Assembly (NCBI RefSeq): GCF_903819335.1
Contig: NZ_CAIJDE010000056.1
Coordinates: 1-64,000 of the forward strand
Source of the DNA: Flavobacterium panici
GTDB lineage: Bacteria > Bacteroidota > Bacteroidia > Flavobacteriales > Flavobacteriaceae
Reading direction: 5' to 3'
Length of the DNA: 64,000 bases
A program made the position numbers and the translations under genes. The notes beneath the pieces were generated by a model. The model saw only the letters and a program-made list of their open reading frames with translations. It did no database searches and was not told where the DNA came from. This document shows positions 1-8,594 of the stretch, piece after piece (the first letter of the stretch is position 1; every line of letters starts with the position of its first letter).

Positions 1-19
1 TAAACTTAATCTAAAAGGA

Positions 20-50
20 ATGAGCCCGATACAATATCGAGCTCATTATT
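20..50 (+). terminator. possible terminator hairpin of an upstream gene
   Basis: ATGAGC at 20-25 pairs with GCTCAT at 41-46, and the inner arms CGAT/ATCG enclose a five-base loop; a T-rich but imperfect tail follows. It would close a gene lying before the window. The rest of 1-186 shows no convincing gene. TACTTTTA at 147-154 is a near match to the Bacteroidota -7 motif ahead of dnaG, but no -33 element is visible. Confidence 0.4.
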
Positions 51-186
51 ATAAAACTTAATTATTAATTTGTCTAAACTTTTGGGTGCAGTCTAAAAGA
101 GGCACTTTTTTTATTTTAAATTCTAAAAATTCAAGATTGATTTATGTACTTTTACAAGCTATAATTTTTAAAAAATAAATTACGTT

Positions 187-2253
187 TTGATTTCACAAAG
201 TACAATAGATTCTGTTTTTGAAACTGCTCGCGTTGAGGAGGTTATTGGTGATTTTGTCAATTTAAAGCGCGCAGGAAGTAACTACAAAGGTTTGAGTCCG
301 TTCTCTGATGAGCGTTCGCCTTCGTTTATGGTTTCGCCTGCAAAAGGAATCTGGAAAGATTTTAGTTCCGGAAAAGGCGGAAATTCAGTTGCTTTTTTGA
401 TGGAACACTCGCATTTTACCTATCCTGAAGCCATTCGGTATTTAGCCAAAAAATATAATATTGAAATCGAAGAAACCGAACAGACAGATGCTGAAAAGGC
501 AATGACGGATGTTCGTGAAAGCATGTATCTGGTTTCAGAATTTGCTGCAAAGTATTTTGAAGATGTTATGGTTAATACCGAAGAAGGAAAAGCCATTGGT
601 TTATCTTATTTTAAAGAAAGAGGATTTACTGCCGAAACAATCAAAAAATTTAATTTAGGATATTCACCGGAAACCTGGGATGCATTGACTAAAGAAGCAC
701 TAGGAAAAGGCTATAAATTAGAATTTCTGGAAAGTACAGGTTTGACAATTGCCAGAGAAGACCGTCCTTTTGACCGTTTTAAAGGTCGTGTAATGTTCCC
801 AATTCACAGTATGTCGGGGCGCGTTTTAGGTTTTGGAGGACGTATTTTAACCAACGATAAAAAAGCAGCAAAATACCTGAATTCGCCCGAAAGTGACATT
901 TACCATAAAAGTAAAGTCCTGTACGGAATTTATCAGGCAAAGCAGTCAATTGCAAAACTAAATAATTGTTATTTGGTAGAAGGTTATACTGATGTTATTC
1001 AGTTTAATCAAGCCGGAATTGAGAACGTTGTAGCTTCTTCAGGAACAGCTTTAACACCGGATCAAATCCGATTAGTGAATCGTTTGACCAAAAATATTAC
1101 GGTACTTTTTGATGGTGACGCTGCCGGATTACGAGCTTCTATTCGAGGAATCGATTTGATTCTGGAAGAAGGTATGAATGTTAGGGTTTGTACTTTTCCT
1201 GACGGAGATGATCCTGATAGTTTTGCGCGCAAAAACTCGCATGACGCATTAGTTGCTTATTTAGAAGAAAACAGTAAAGATTTTATACAGTTTAAGGCTT
1301 CGATCTTGATGAATGAAGCTAAAAACGACCCAATCAAAAAAGCAGACTTGATTCGTGATATGGTCACTAGTATTTCTAAAATACCAGACCGTATTCAGCG
1401 TGAAGTATACATTCAGGAATGTGCCCGAATCATGGATATCTCGGAGCAGGTTTTGGTAAGTACGCTGGCGCAGTTAATTCAAAAAGATCTTGCAGACGCT
1501 AATAAAAAACAAAAGCAGGAACAAAAACCTTTTGATGTTGTTAGAAATCAGCCTTCAAAAAATGCCAATTATTCTGGAGGAGATCCCGAAGATCCAAGAA
1601 ACGGACCGCCGGATGATTATCCGGGTGATTTTGGGTATCCGGCAGAACAAGAGAAAGTAGATATCTTATACGGTTTCGAAAGAAAAATTATTGAAATATT
1701 ATTGCTTTACGGAAGTGTAGAAGAAGATTTTGAAGATGTTTTCCTGAAAGCAGATGAAGAAGGAAATGTTAAAGAAATTAGTGAAAAAAGAAGATACAGA
1801 GTTTACGAAAAAGTTTATTTGAGTCTTCAGGAAGATGAGGTAGAACTTTCAAACACATTATTTCAAAATATTTACACTAATATTATTGAATTCTATAATC
1901 AAAATGAGGCTTTTAGTCTTGATAAATATTTGATGCACTTACAACCTGATTTTGCGCAGGAAGTGACCAATATTTTAATGGAAGATGAAAAAGTAAACAT
2001 CCACAATTGGGAAGGACAGAATATTTTTCCGAAACATAAAAATGAAACTATCGAACAAAACGTTTCAGAGACTATATTTTCTATGAGATGGTTTTTGGTT
2101 TCAAAACTTATTCATGAATTAAAAAATTCACTTATTTCTGATCCGCAGGAAGATAATTCAGAATTGTTGATGATGGTAGTAGATTATTCTAAATTATTGA
2201 ATAATTTTTCTAAAAAGCTGGGAAGGGTAGTCGTTCCTTACCATGGCGGATAA
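187..2253 (+). CDS. dnaG: DNA primase DnaG
   Basis: Synthesises RNA primers for replication with the replicative helicase. The order is an N-terminal zinc-ribbon-like fold, a catalytic core, a TOPRIM domain with EGYTDV (265-270), DGDAAG (309-314) and DGDDPDS (339-345), then a C-terminal helicase-interaction region. Length 688 aa, a little longer than E. coli DnaG. The start is TTG at 187, because the family N-terminus (ISQSTID) begins there and no ATG fits. Odd point: the four residues that bind zinc in other primases (CPFH and CFGC) are SPFS (37-40) and DFSS (58-61) here, so the fold probably has no metal. A strong terminator follows. Confidence 0.95.
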   Translation: MISQSTIDSVFETARVEEVIGDFVNLKRAGSNYKGLSPFSDERSPSFMVSPAKGIWKDFSSGKGGNSVAFLMEHSHFTYPEAIRYLAKKYNIEIEETEQTDAEKAMTDVRESMYLVSEFAAKYFEDVMVNTEEGKAIGLSYFKERGFTAETIKKFNLGYSPETWDALTKEALGKGYKLEFLESTGLTIAREDRPFDRFKGRVMFPIHSMSGRVLGFGGRILTNDKKAAKYLNSPESDIYHKSKVLYGIYQAKQSIAKLNNCYLVEGYTDVIQFNQAGIENVVASSGTALTPDQIRLVNRLTKNITVLFDGDAAGLRASIRGIDLILEEGMNVRVCTFPDGDDPDSFARKNSHDALVAYLEENSKDFIQFKASILMNEAKNDPIKKADLIRDMVTSISKIPDRIQREVYIQECARIMDISEQVLVSTLAQLIQKDLADANKKQKQEQKPFDVVRNQPSKNANYSGGDPEDPRNGPPDDYPGDFGYPAEQEKVDILYGFERKIIEILLLYGSVEEDFEDVFLKADEEGNVKEISEKRRYRVYEKVYLSLQEDEVELSNTLFQNIYTNIIEFYNQNEAFSLDKYLMHLQPDFAQEVTNILMEDEKVNIHNWEGQNIFPKHKNETIEQNVSETIFSMRWFLVSKLIHELKNSLISDPQEDNSELLMMVVDYSKLLNNFSKKLGRVVVPYHGG

Positions 2254-2258
2254 AAATC

Positions 2259-2297
2259 AAAAAGCTCTATAGTGATAAACAATATAGAGCTTTTTTT
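2259..2297. terminator. terminator between dnaG and the convergent regulator
   Basis: A 13-bp stem (2259-2271 with 2283-2295, core AGCTCTATA/TATAGAGCT) has an 11-base loop and is followed by seven T. The A/T-rich lower stem means it could also work for the convergent minus-strand gene. Confidence 0.85.
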
Positions 2298-2340
2298 ATG
2301 GTCGATGATTCTGGCCTAAGCGAATCAGGATACCATCAAA

Positions 2341-2970
2341 TTAAATAATTTCTAAAGTCTTAGCCTTATTTACTAAGTCTACTAAATTAGTAACGTTTAA
2401 TTTAGTTAATAATCTTAGTTTGTAAGTACTGATCGTTTTCTCGTTCAGATTTAAGATTTTAGAAATCTCATTGTTTTTCTTACCATCACTTAAATAACGC
2501 AAAACCTCGATTTCACGGTTAGAAAGTTTTCTGTACAAACGTTCGCTCTTGCTTTGTTTAGCAATAAGGGCCATGTTTTTGCGAACTGTTTCGTTGATGA
2601 TAATTTTTCCTTCATGTACTTTAATAATAGAAAGACCTAAAGTTTCAAGTTTTTCTGTTTTGTGTACATACCCGGATACTCCTGCTTTAATAGCATTTGG
2701 AGCATACATTTGCTCAGCTAGGTCACTGAAAATTACAATTTTTGTCTTCGGGAAATTTTTCAAGATTGATTTAACTTCGAAGATACTTGAAAGTCCTTCT
2801 AATTCTAGATCTAAGATTAGAATGTCGATTTCCTTCGTTTGAAGAATATCTCTAACCATTGAAAAATTGCCTACGTTGGCAACAATTGAAATTTGATCGT
2901 GGTCTTTGAAATAAGACTTAACGCCAAAGTGAGTCACAGGATGATTGTCTGCAAGACATACTTTAATCAT
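2341..2970 (-). CDS. LuxR/NarL-family response regulator
   Basis: A two-domain transcription factor of 209 aa. The receiver domain (about 1-120) has the acidic residue Asp8 and the phospho-acceptor Asp54 in LILDLELEG, with a conserved Lys near 105. The C-terminal LuxR-type helix-turn-helix (about 145-205) contains LSNREIEVLRYL and NEKTISTYKLRL. No histidine kinase lies nearby, so it is an orphan regulator and its signal cannot be read from the context. It converges on dnaG and lies upstream of neither gliding gene. The family is certain; target genes are unknown. Confidence 0.9.
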   Translation of the reverse strand: MIKVCLADNHPVTHFGVKSYFKDHDQISIVANVGNFSMVRDILQTKEIDILILDLELEGLSSIFEVKSILKNFPKTKIVIFSDLAEQMYAPNAIKAGVSGYVHKTEKLETLGLSIIKVHEGKIIINETVRKNMALIAKQSKSERLYRKLSNREIEVLRYLSDGKKNNEISKILNLNEKTISTYKLRLLTKLNVTNLVDLVNKAKTLEII

Positions 2971-3062
2971 AATTTTACCTTTTTAGAATTGTTATCATGT
3001 TTTTGGAATTGTAAAATTAATAAATAAATTCTGTAATTAATTGTTGACAAATGTTAAAAATT

Positions 3063-3869
3063 TTATTTTAACGTTTTTGGTATCAAACAAACTGGTATTG
3101 CATCCATTTTATGCTTGTTGCTGGTGTTTAATCTTTTATAAATTTCAAAGACAGATTTTTCTCTCCCGTTGAAGTCATCTGCCGATTTTCCTGACTCCGC
3201 GGCGATCATCGCCCATTCCAGTTCATCATAACTTGCTCCTAATTGATCTTCATCTGTTCTGTTATCTCCAAAAAGTCCATCAGTTGGAGCAGCTGTTAAA
3301 ATTGAATTTGGAATAGTTAAAAATTCACCTAAAGCATAAACATCTGACTTCATTAAGTCAGCAATTGGGCTTAGGTCAACACCACCATCACCATACTTTG
3401 TGTAGAATCCTACACCAAAATCTTCTACCTTATTCCCCGTTCCGGCCACTAAAAGCCCGTGAATACCAGCTAGATAGTATAAAGAAGTCATTCTTAAACG
3501 CGCTCTTGTGTTGGCTAATGATAAATTAACTTTTGTTGAATCTTTTGAAGTTGGTACAGATGACTTAAACGCCTCAAAAGTGTCAGTTAAATCTGTTTTT
3601 ACACTCGAAACGTTTGGAAAACGTTTTTTTAACTGATCAATATGTTCTCTTCCTCTTGATACCTGACTTTCAGCCTGATGAATCGGCATTTCTACGCATA
3701 AAACCTGCAAACCGGTCTGTGCACATAGCGTAGAGGTCACTGCAGAGTCAACTCCGCCTGAGATTCCGATTACAAATCCGTTGACTTTTGCATTAGCAGC
3801 ATAATTTTTTAACCATTCAACAATATGTGTATTTACTTTTTCTGTTTGAATTGTGCTTTTTTTAGCCAT
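3063..3869 (-). CDS. nadE: NAD+ synthase (ammonia-dependent)
   Basis: Catalyses the last step of NAD synthesis, amidating nicotinic acid adenine dinucleotide with ATP and ammonia. The ATP-pyrophosphatase P-loop SGGVDS is at residues 37-42. At 268 aa it has the short NadE length with no N-terminal glutaminase domain, so it should use free ammonia. AGTGNKVEDFGVGFYTKYGD is the family's substrate-binding segment. It is divergent from gldB across 122 bp. Cytoplasmic housekeeping enzyme. Confidence 0.93.
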   Translation of the reverse strand: MAKKSTIQTEKVNTHIVEWLKNYAANAKVNGFVIGISGGVDSAVTSTLCAQTGLQVLCVEMPIHQAESQVSRGREHIDQLKKRFPNVSSVKTDLTDTFEAFKSSVPTSKDSTKVNLSLANTRARLRMTSLYYLAGIHGLLVAGTGNKVEDFGVGFYTKYGDGGVDLSPIADLMKSDVYALGEFLTIPNSILTAAPTDGLFGDNRTDEDQLGASYDELEWAMIAAESGKSADDFNGREKSVFEIYKRLNTSNKHKMDAIPVCLIPKTLK

Positions 3870-3898
3870 AATAGTTCAAGTTTTAAGATGGAGGGATG

Positions 3899-3906
3899 TA
3901 TATTTG
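3899..3906 (+). promoter_or_regulatory. -7 element of a likely gldBC promoter
   Basis: TATATTTG matches the Bacteroidota -7 consensus TAnnTTTG exactly. It lies 85 bases before gldB in the nadE/gldB divergent gap. No clear TTG is seen at -33, so the call rests on one element. An ATATGT/ACATAT-rich stretch at 3924-3955 follows it. Confidence 0.4.
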
Positions 3907-3991
3907 CAGAATTATTTTTTAAACTACATATACTACATATATATGTAATATGTATTTAAAAATCCAGCAACACAAATCTAAATAAAATAAA

Positions 3992-4945
3992 ATGAAAATT
4001 TATCGCTTTGTAGTGGTTCTGTGCTTGTTTTTTTTGTCTTGTGACCAAAAAACAAAGGTTGAAAAAGAGGTTGAAGAAATTCCGGTAGATATAAAAGTAG
4101 AACGTTTTGATAAAGCGTTTTTTGAAACTAAACCAGAGGATCTTGCCAAACTAAAGAAACAATATCCATACTTTTTTCCCGGGAACGATGATAACGTCTG
4201 GCTTCAAAAAATGAAAGAGCCAATTTGGAGAGAAGTTTACGAAGAGGTGCAAAAAAAATACAGCAATTTTGAACCTGTCCGTGAAGAATTCAATGAGCTT
4301 TTTAAACATGTAAAATATTATTTCCCTAAAACTAAAACACCAAAAGTTGTTACTGTAATAGGTGAAATGGATTATAATGCAAAAGCAATTTATGCAGACA
4401 GCTTAGTTGTGGTTGCTTTAGAACTGTATTTAGGAAAAGATCATAAATTTTATGAGTTTCCGGCCTATTTAAAATACAATTTTGAAGAAAAGCAAATTAT
4501 GCCAGATGTAGTTTCGAGTTTTACCTACCGAAACATTCCGGCTTATCCGGATAAAAATTTAGTTTCTCAAATGATTTTTGAAGGGAAACAATTGTATGCA
4601 AAAGATTTGCTTCTGCCTAATTATACAGATGCAGAAAAAATGGGTTACACACCTGAGCAAATAAAATGGTGTGAAGAAAATGAAAGCTACATGTGGCGTT
4701 ATTTTCTAGAAAGTGAAATGTTGTACAGTTTAGATCCTAAATTAACAACACGATTTATAGCACCGGCTCCATTTTCTAAATTCTATTTAGAAATAGACAA
4801 CGATTCTCCGGGAAGAGTCGGCGCGTGGATTGGCTGGCAGATTGTTCGTTCCTATATGAAAAACAACAATGTACCACTGTCAGAATTATTAAAAGTGAAT
4901 GCAAAAGAAATTTTCGAAAAGTCAAAATATAAACCTAAGAAATAA
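3992..4945 (+). CDS. gldB: gliding motility lipoprotein GldB
   Basis: GldB is one of the proteins required for gliding and for stability of the type IX secretion machinery in Flavobacterium. The 317-aa protein opens with a short signal and lipobox ending at Cys17 (FLSC), so it should be acylated and membrane-anchored. The rest looks soluble and alpha-rich, with the family segment PGRVGAWIGWQIVRSYM near the C-terminus. Its stop codon overlaps the gldC start (TAATG), indicating translational coupling. The name rests on recognition of the family plus its pairing with gldC. Confidence 0.92.
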   Translation: MKIYRFVVVLCLFFLSCDQKTKVEKEVEEIPVDIKVERFDKAFFETKPEDLAKLKKQYPYFFPGNDDNVWLQKMKEPIWREVYEEVQKKYSNFEPVREEFNELFKHVKYYFPKTKTPKVVTVIGEMDYNAKAIYADSLVVVALELYLGKDHKFYEFPAYLKYNFEEKQIMPDVVSSFTYRNIPAYPDKNLVSQMIFEGKQLYAKDLLLPNYTDAEKMGYTPEQIKWCEENESYMWRYFLESEMLYSLDPKLTTRFIAPAPFSKFYLEIDNDSPGRVGAWIGWQIVRSYMKNNNVPLSELLKVNAKEIFEKSKYKPKK

Positions 4946-5280
4946 TGTCAAATACAATACAATCAGAAATTAAATTCAACGTCGAGTTAGACGAAAACCG
5001 TGTTCCGGAAAAATTAACCTGGAGCGCACAAGATGGAGGTGTTCAAGCCGAAGAAGCAAAAGCAATAATGTTGTCAATTTGGGACAGTAAAGCAAAAGAA
5101 ACAATGCGTATTGACCTTTGGACAAAAGATATGCCGGTAGACGAAATGAAAATTTTCTTTCACCAGACTTTAGTAGCAATGGCTGATACTTTTAAACGTG
5201 CTACAGACGACGAAAAAATGTCAGATACAATGAAAGATTTCTGTGATTACTTTGCAGAGAAACTGGAATTGACAAAGTAG
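4945..5280 (+). CDS. gldC: gliding motility protein GldC
   Basis: A 111-aa protein encoded directly after gldB, whose stop it overlaps by one base. In Flavobacterium, GldC is a small soluble accessory protein; mutants show reduced rather than abolished spreading. No signal peptide or membrane segment is seen. The sequence is acidic, with the central SAQDGGVQAEEAKA and a conserved TKDMPVDEMK segment. A hairpin-rich intergenic repeat ends the transcript. Confidence 0.9.
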   Translation: MSNTIQSEIKFNVELDENRVPEKLTWSAQDGGVQAEEAKAIMLSIWDSKAKETMRIDLWTKDMPVDEMKIFFHQTLVAMADTFKRATDDEKMSDTMKDFCDYFAEKLELTK

Positions 5281-5398
5281 TTTAAATTCCAATAAAAAAA
5301 TCCCAAATTCCAATTTTAAGGCTGGAGTTTGGGATTTTTTATATTTTAAAATTTAATCTTTTTATTGGGATTTGGAATTTAAAAAATTGGAATTTATA
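5281..5398. repeat. AAATTCCAA intergenic inverted repeat, copy 1 (with gldC terminator)
   Basis: The inner hairpin AAAAAATCCCAAA...TTTGGGATTTTTT (5295-5340) is a good terminator for gldBC. It is enclosed by outer arms built from AAATTCCAA and TTGGAATTT. Related palindromes lie after murE (12.4 kb) and after the YqeY-like gene (24.4 kb), so this is a dispersed family that doubles as a transcript end. Confidence 0.75.
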
Positions 5399-5401
5399 TT
5401 T

Positions 5402-6034
5402 CTAAATCGAATCTAAAAACCCGCTGTTGCTTTTAAAAACCTCCTGATTTACTTCATCAATATAAGTCAAAAGTTCTTCTTTTCCGATAGATTCTGTAGA
5501 TGAGGTTACAAAATAATGAGGCATTTCGGCCCAATTGTTAGCATACATTTGTTTTTTGTAAGCCGCAATATGTGAATCAATTTTTACTTTACTGATTTTA
5601 TCGGCTTTGGTGAAAATAATGCAAAACGGAATTTCACTTTCTCCCATATAAGACATAAATTCAATGTCAATTTTTTGAGCTTCATGACGAATATCAATCA
5701 AAACAAATGCACAGACTAACTGCTCTCTGTTTTCAAAATAATCCGTAATAAACTGCTGGAAAATTGATTTTGTTTTTTTTGAAACTTTAGCATAACCATA
5801 ACCCGGTAAATCGACTAAAAACCAATTGTTATTGATTTTAAAGTGATTTATCAGCTGTGTTTTTCCTGGTCTTCCAGATGTTTTTGCTAAATTTTTATGA
5901 TTGGTAATCATGTTAATCAAAGATGATTTACCAACGTTTGATCTGCCTATAAATGCATATTCCGGCAGAAAATCTTTCGGGCATTTTGATGCATCAGAAT
6001 TACTGATGATAAATTCGGCGGTATTAATTTTCAT
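5402..6034 (-). CDS. yihA: ribosome-assembly GTPase YihA/YsxC (EngB)
   Basis: A TRAFAC-class GTPase needed for late 50S subunit assembly. At 210 aa it has the family length. G1 is GRSNVGKS (30-37), G3 is DLPGYGYAKV (about 74-83) and G4 is TKADK. It is soluble and cytoplasmic. It lies just downstream of the alpha/beta hydrolase gene on the same strand (about 40 bp), so the two may be co-transcribed. Confidence 0.95.
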   Translation of the reverse strand: MKINTAEFIISNSDASKCPKDFLPEYAFIGRSNVGKSSLINMITNHKNLAKTSGRPGKTQLINHFKINNNWFLVDLPGYGYAKVSKKTKSIFQQFITDYFENREQLVCAFVLIDIRHEAQKIDIEFMSYMGESEIPFCIIFTKADKISKVKIDSHIAAYKKQMYANNWAEMPHYFVTSSTESIGKEELLTYIDEVNQEVFKSNSGFLDSI

Positions 6035-6076
6035 ATTCTTGTTTTTTAAAACCTCCTTAAAATCGAAAGTTAGAGG

Positions 6077-6841
6077 CTATAATTTCTGCTCGGTAAGCCA
6101 TTTTTCAAGAATTTCATTAAATTCCTGAGGATGTTCCATCATAGCTGCGTGTCCACATTTGTCAATCCAATACAAAGTTGAATTTGGCAATAATTTATCA
6201 AATTCTTCGGCAACATTTGGCGGCGTTACAGAGTCATTTTTACCCCAAATAATACAGGTTTTAACTGTCATTTTTGGTAAATCTTTAGCCATATTATGAC
6301 GAATAGCGCTCTTTGCAATCGTTAAAGTTTTAATCAGTTTGATGCGGTCGTTAGCCGTCGCATATACTTCATCGATAAGTTCAGGAGTAGCAATTTTTGG
6401 ATCATAAAACACATCTTCAGCTTTCTTCTTGATGTATTCATAATCACCTCTTCTAGGATAACTGTCTCCCATTGCACTTTCGTAAAGTCCAGAACTTCCG
6501 GTAATTACAAGTCCGGCTACTTTTTCAGGATATAATTTTGTATGGTAGAGTGCAATATGTCCTCCCAATGAATTTCCTAATAAAATAACCTTGTCAAAAC
6601 CTTTAAAAGTGATGAAATCCTTAACGTATTTAGCAAAGCTTTTTACATTCGTTTTTAAAATGCTTTGTGTGTATATTGGCAAATCAGGGATAACAACTTT
6701 GTATCCTTTTGTTGGGAAATATTCTGCTACACCATCAAAGTTACTAAGGCCTCCCATTAACCCGTGTAAAATTACAATAGGGGTTCCTTCGCCAGCTTCA
6801 AAATAGCTGTATTTGCCTTCTTTTTTGTAGTTTTTGTCCAT
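6077..6841 (-). CDS. alpha/beta-fold hydrolase
   Basis: A 254-aa serine hydrolase of the alpha/beta fold. The oxyanion motif HGLMGG (26-31), nucleophile elbow GNSLGG with Ser91, an acid in GKNDSVTPP and a C-terminal catalytic His in DKCGHAAMMEHP are all present, so it should be active. No signal peptide is seen, so it is cytoplasmic. The substrate cannot be told from sequence; esterases and C-C hydrolases share this layout. It is upstream of yihA and divergent from mraZ. Confidence 0.85.
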   Translation of the reverse strand: MDKNYKKEGKYSYFEAGEGTPIVILHGLMGGLSNFDGVAEYFPTKGYKVVIPDLPIYTQSILKTNVKSFAKYVKDFITFKGFDKVILLGNSLGGHIALYHTKLYPEKVAGLVITGSSGLYESAMGDSYPRRGDYEYIKKKAEDVFYDPKIATPELIDEVYATANDRIKLIKTLTIAKSAIRHNMAKDLPKMTVKTCIIWGKNDSVTPPNVAEEFDKLLPNSTLYWIDKCGHAAMMEHPQEFNEILEKWLTEQKL

Positions 6842-7118
6842 CTAGTTTAATGCCAATTTCAATTTCGACAAATATAGGGTTTAATAAATAAAAATGAATT
6901 TTTGCTGCCATTTTTTAACTACATAATTTTAGTCGAATATATAAGTGTTTAAAAATCAGCTTTTAGAGTGTGTTTTGTGATATTACGGAATTGTTAAAAT
7001 CATTGCATTATAATTACTTTTTTAAGAGAAAGACTATTTATTTTTTTTAATTGTTAAAAGATTCAATTCTTAAACTGATTAATATCTAAAGTGTTGATTT
7101 GATAATAATTAAGTGAAG
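6842..7118. other. AT-rich gap before the mraZ control region
   Basis: Most of the 378-bp gap between the hydrolase and mraZ. It is AT-rich, with no open frame or strong hairpin seen here. The functional signals are in its last 100 bases and are annotated separately. Confidence 0.6.
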
Positions 7119-7175
7119 TGGTAGAAATGTGGTTAAACTTATTAACAAAGTGGTATTTAGTGGTAATATGTGGTA
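7119..7175 (+). promoter_or_regulatory. MraZ-box-like direct repeats (operator of the dcw cluster)
   Basis: TGGTA occurs at 7151, 7161 and 7171, each followed by five spacer bases, giving an exact 10-bp period. Two further, less regular copies are at 7119 (TGGTA) and 7130 (TGGTT). E. coli MraZ binds TGGGN repeats with five-base spacers in its own promoter, so the arrangement is the same with a changed fourth base. The repeats end 11 bases before the -7 element and so cover the -33 region, which would suit repression. Confidence 0.7.
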
Positions 7176-7185
7176 ATTTTTTTTA

Positions 7186-7193
7186 TATTTTTG
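7186..7193 (+). promoter_or_regulatory. -7 element of the mraZ (dcw) promoter
   Basis: TATTTTTG fits TAnnTTTG exactly and lies 26 bases before the mraZ start. No TTG is seen at the -33 position, which is occupied by the TGGTA repeats. Confidence 0.55.
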
Positions 7194-7219
7194 CTGTATA
7201 ACATGTTAAGTGGATTTTC

Positions 7220-7693
7220 TTGAACACAATTGTAGGAACATATGAGTGTAAAGTCGATGCTAAAGGGAGGTTAATGATACCTGCACCTTTAAAAAAGCAA
7301 TTGGCTTCTTCCCTTCAGGACGGTTTTGTCTTGAAGCGCTCTGTTTTTCAGCAATGTTTAGAGTTGTACCCAATGGATGAGTGGAATTTGATGATGGCGA
7401 AAATTAACAAGTTGAATCGTTTTGTAAAAAAGAACAATGATTTCATTCGCAGATTTACTGCCGGCGTAAAAGTGGTAGAGATTGATGCATTAGGAAGATT
7501 GTTAGTGCCAAAAGATTTGGTGACTTTTTCTGGTATTGCTAAAGATGTTGTTTTTTCATCTGCGGTTAATATTGTGGAGATTTGGGATAAAGATTTATAC
7601 GAAAAATCAATAAGCGGCGAAGATATGGATTTTGCAGATTTAGCCGAAGAAGTAATGGGAAATATCAATGACGACGACAATGGAATATCATAA
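7220..7693 (+). CDS. mraZ: transcriptional regulator MraZ
   Basis: First gene of the dcw cluster. It is a 157-aa protein with two SpoVT/AbrB-type DNA-binding halves; both carry the D-x-K-GR or D-x-x-GR signature (DAKGRLMIP near 13-21; DALGRLLVP near 91-99). Family members form ring oligomers and repress their own operon through short direct repeats. The start is TTG at 7220: the conserved N-terminus NTIVGTYECK begins there, and the upstream ATG at 7203 hits a stop after six codons. It overlaps rsmH. Confidence 0.93.
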   Translation: MNTIVGTYECKVDAKGRLMIPAPLKKQLASSLQDGFVLKRSVFQQCLELYPMDEWNLMMAKINKLNRFVKKNNDFIRRFTAGVKVVEIDALGRLLVPKDLVTFSGIAKDVVFSSAVNIVEIWDKDLYEKSISGEDMDFADLAEEVMGNINDDDNGIS

Positions 7694-8576
7694 TCCAGTT
7701 TTACTTCATCCAACAGTTGATGGTTTAAATATTAAGCCAGACGGCATTTACGTAGATGTAACGTTTGGCGGCGGCGGGCACTCAAAAGAAATTTTGAGAC
7801 GTTTAGGGCCAAACGGAAGGTTATTCGCCTTTGATCAGGATGAAGATGCTTTAGCAAATGCCTTGCCGGACGAAAGGTTTACTTTAATTAATGAGAATTT
7901 CAGATTTATAAAAAGATTTCTTCGTTTTCATGGTATTAAATCGGTTGACGGGATTTTGGCAGATTTAGGAGTTTCATCACATCAGTTTGATGTTCCGGAA
8001 AGAGGTTTTTCAACCCGATTTGATGCCGAGCTGGATATGCGGATGAGTCAGAAAAATGATTTAAATGCTTACCGAGTGGTTAACGAATATGAAGAACAGG
8101 ATTTACGTCGTGTTTTTTTTGATTATGGGGAGTTGAAAAACGCGCCGGTTTTAGCCAGAACAATTGTAGAAGCGAGAAGAGATTATCCTATCAAAACGAC
8201 AGATGAATTAAAAGACGTTTTGAAGAAATTTTTACCTGAGAAAGTTCGAAACAAAATATTGGCTCAGATTTATCAGGCTATTCGAATTGAAGTAAATCAG
8301 GAAATGGACGTTCTAAAAGAATTTATTGAGCAATCGTTAGAGATTTTGAATCCGGGTGGGAGACTTTCAGTAATCTCATACCATTCTTTAGAAGACAGAC
8401 TGGTAAAAAGATTTATTAAAAACGGAATGTTTGAAGGAGAGCCGGAAAGAGATTTTTTCGGAAATTTTTCAGTACCGTTCAAAACAATAGGAAAACTGAT
8501 TGTTCCAGATGATGAAGAAATCAAAATCAACAACAGAGCAAGAAGTGCAAAATTGAGAATTGCCGAAAAGATATAA
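7668..8576 (+). CDS. rsmH: 16S rRNA m4C1402 methyltransferase RsmH
   Basis: Methylates N4 of C1402 in 16S rRNA with SAM. The SAM-binding motif VDVTFGGGGHS is near the N-terminus, and ADLGVSSHQFD and the C-terminal SYHSLEDRLVKRF are family hallmarks. Length 302 aa is normal. The start is 7668 (MTTTMEYHNP) or 7680 (MEYHNP); both overlap the end of mraZ, so translation is probably coupled. Standard second gene of dcw clusters. Confidence 0.95.
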   Translation: MTTTMEYHNPVLLHPTVDGLNIKPDGIYVDVTFGGGGHSKEILRRLGPNGRLFAFDQDEDALANALPDERFTLINENFRFIKRFLRFHGIKSVDGILADLGVSSHQFDVPERGFSTRFDAELDMRMSQKNDLNAYRVVNEYEEQDLRRVFFDYGELKNAPVLARTIVEARRDYPIKTTDELKDVLKKFLPEKVRNKILAQIYQAIRIEVNQEMDVLKEFIEQSLEILNPGGRLSVISYHSLEDRLVKRFIKNGMFEGEPERDFFGNFSVPFKTIGKLIVPDDEEIKINNRARSAKLRIAEKI

Positions 8577-8594
8577 TATATATAGGTAGAAAAA

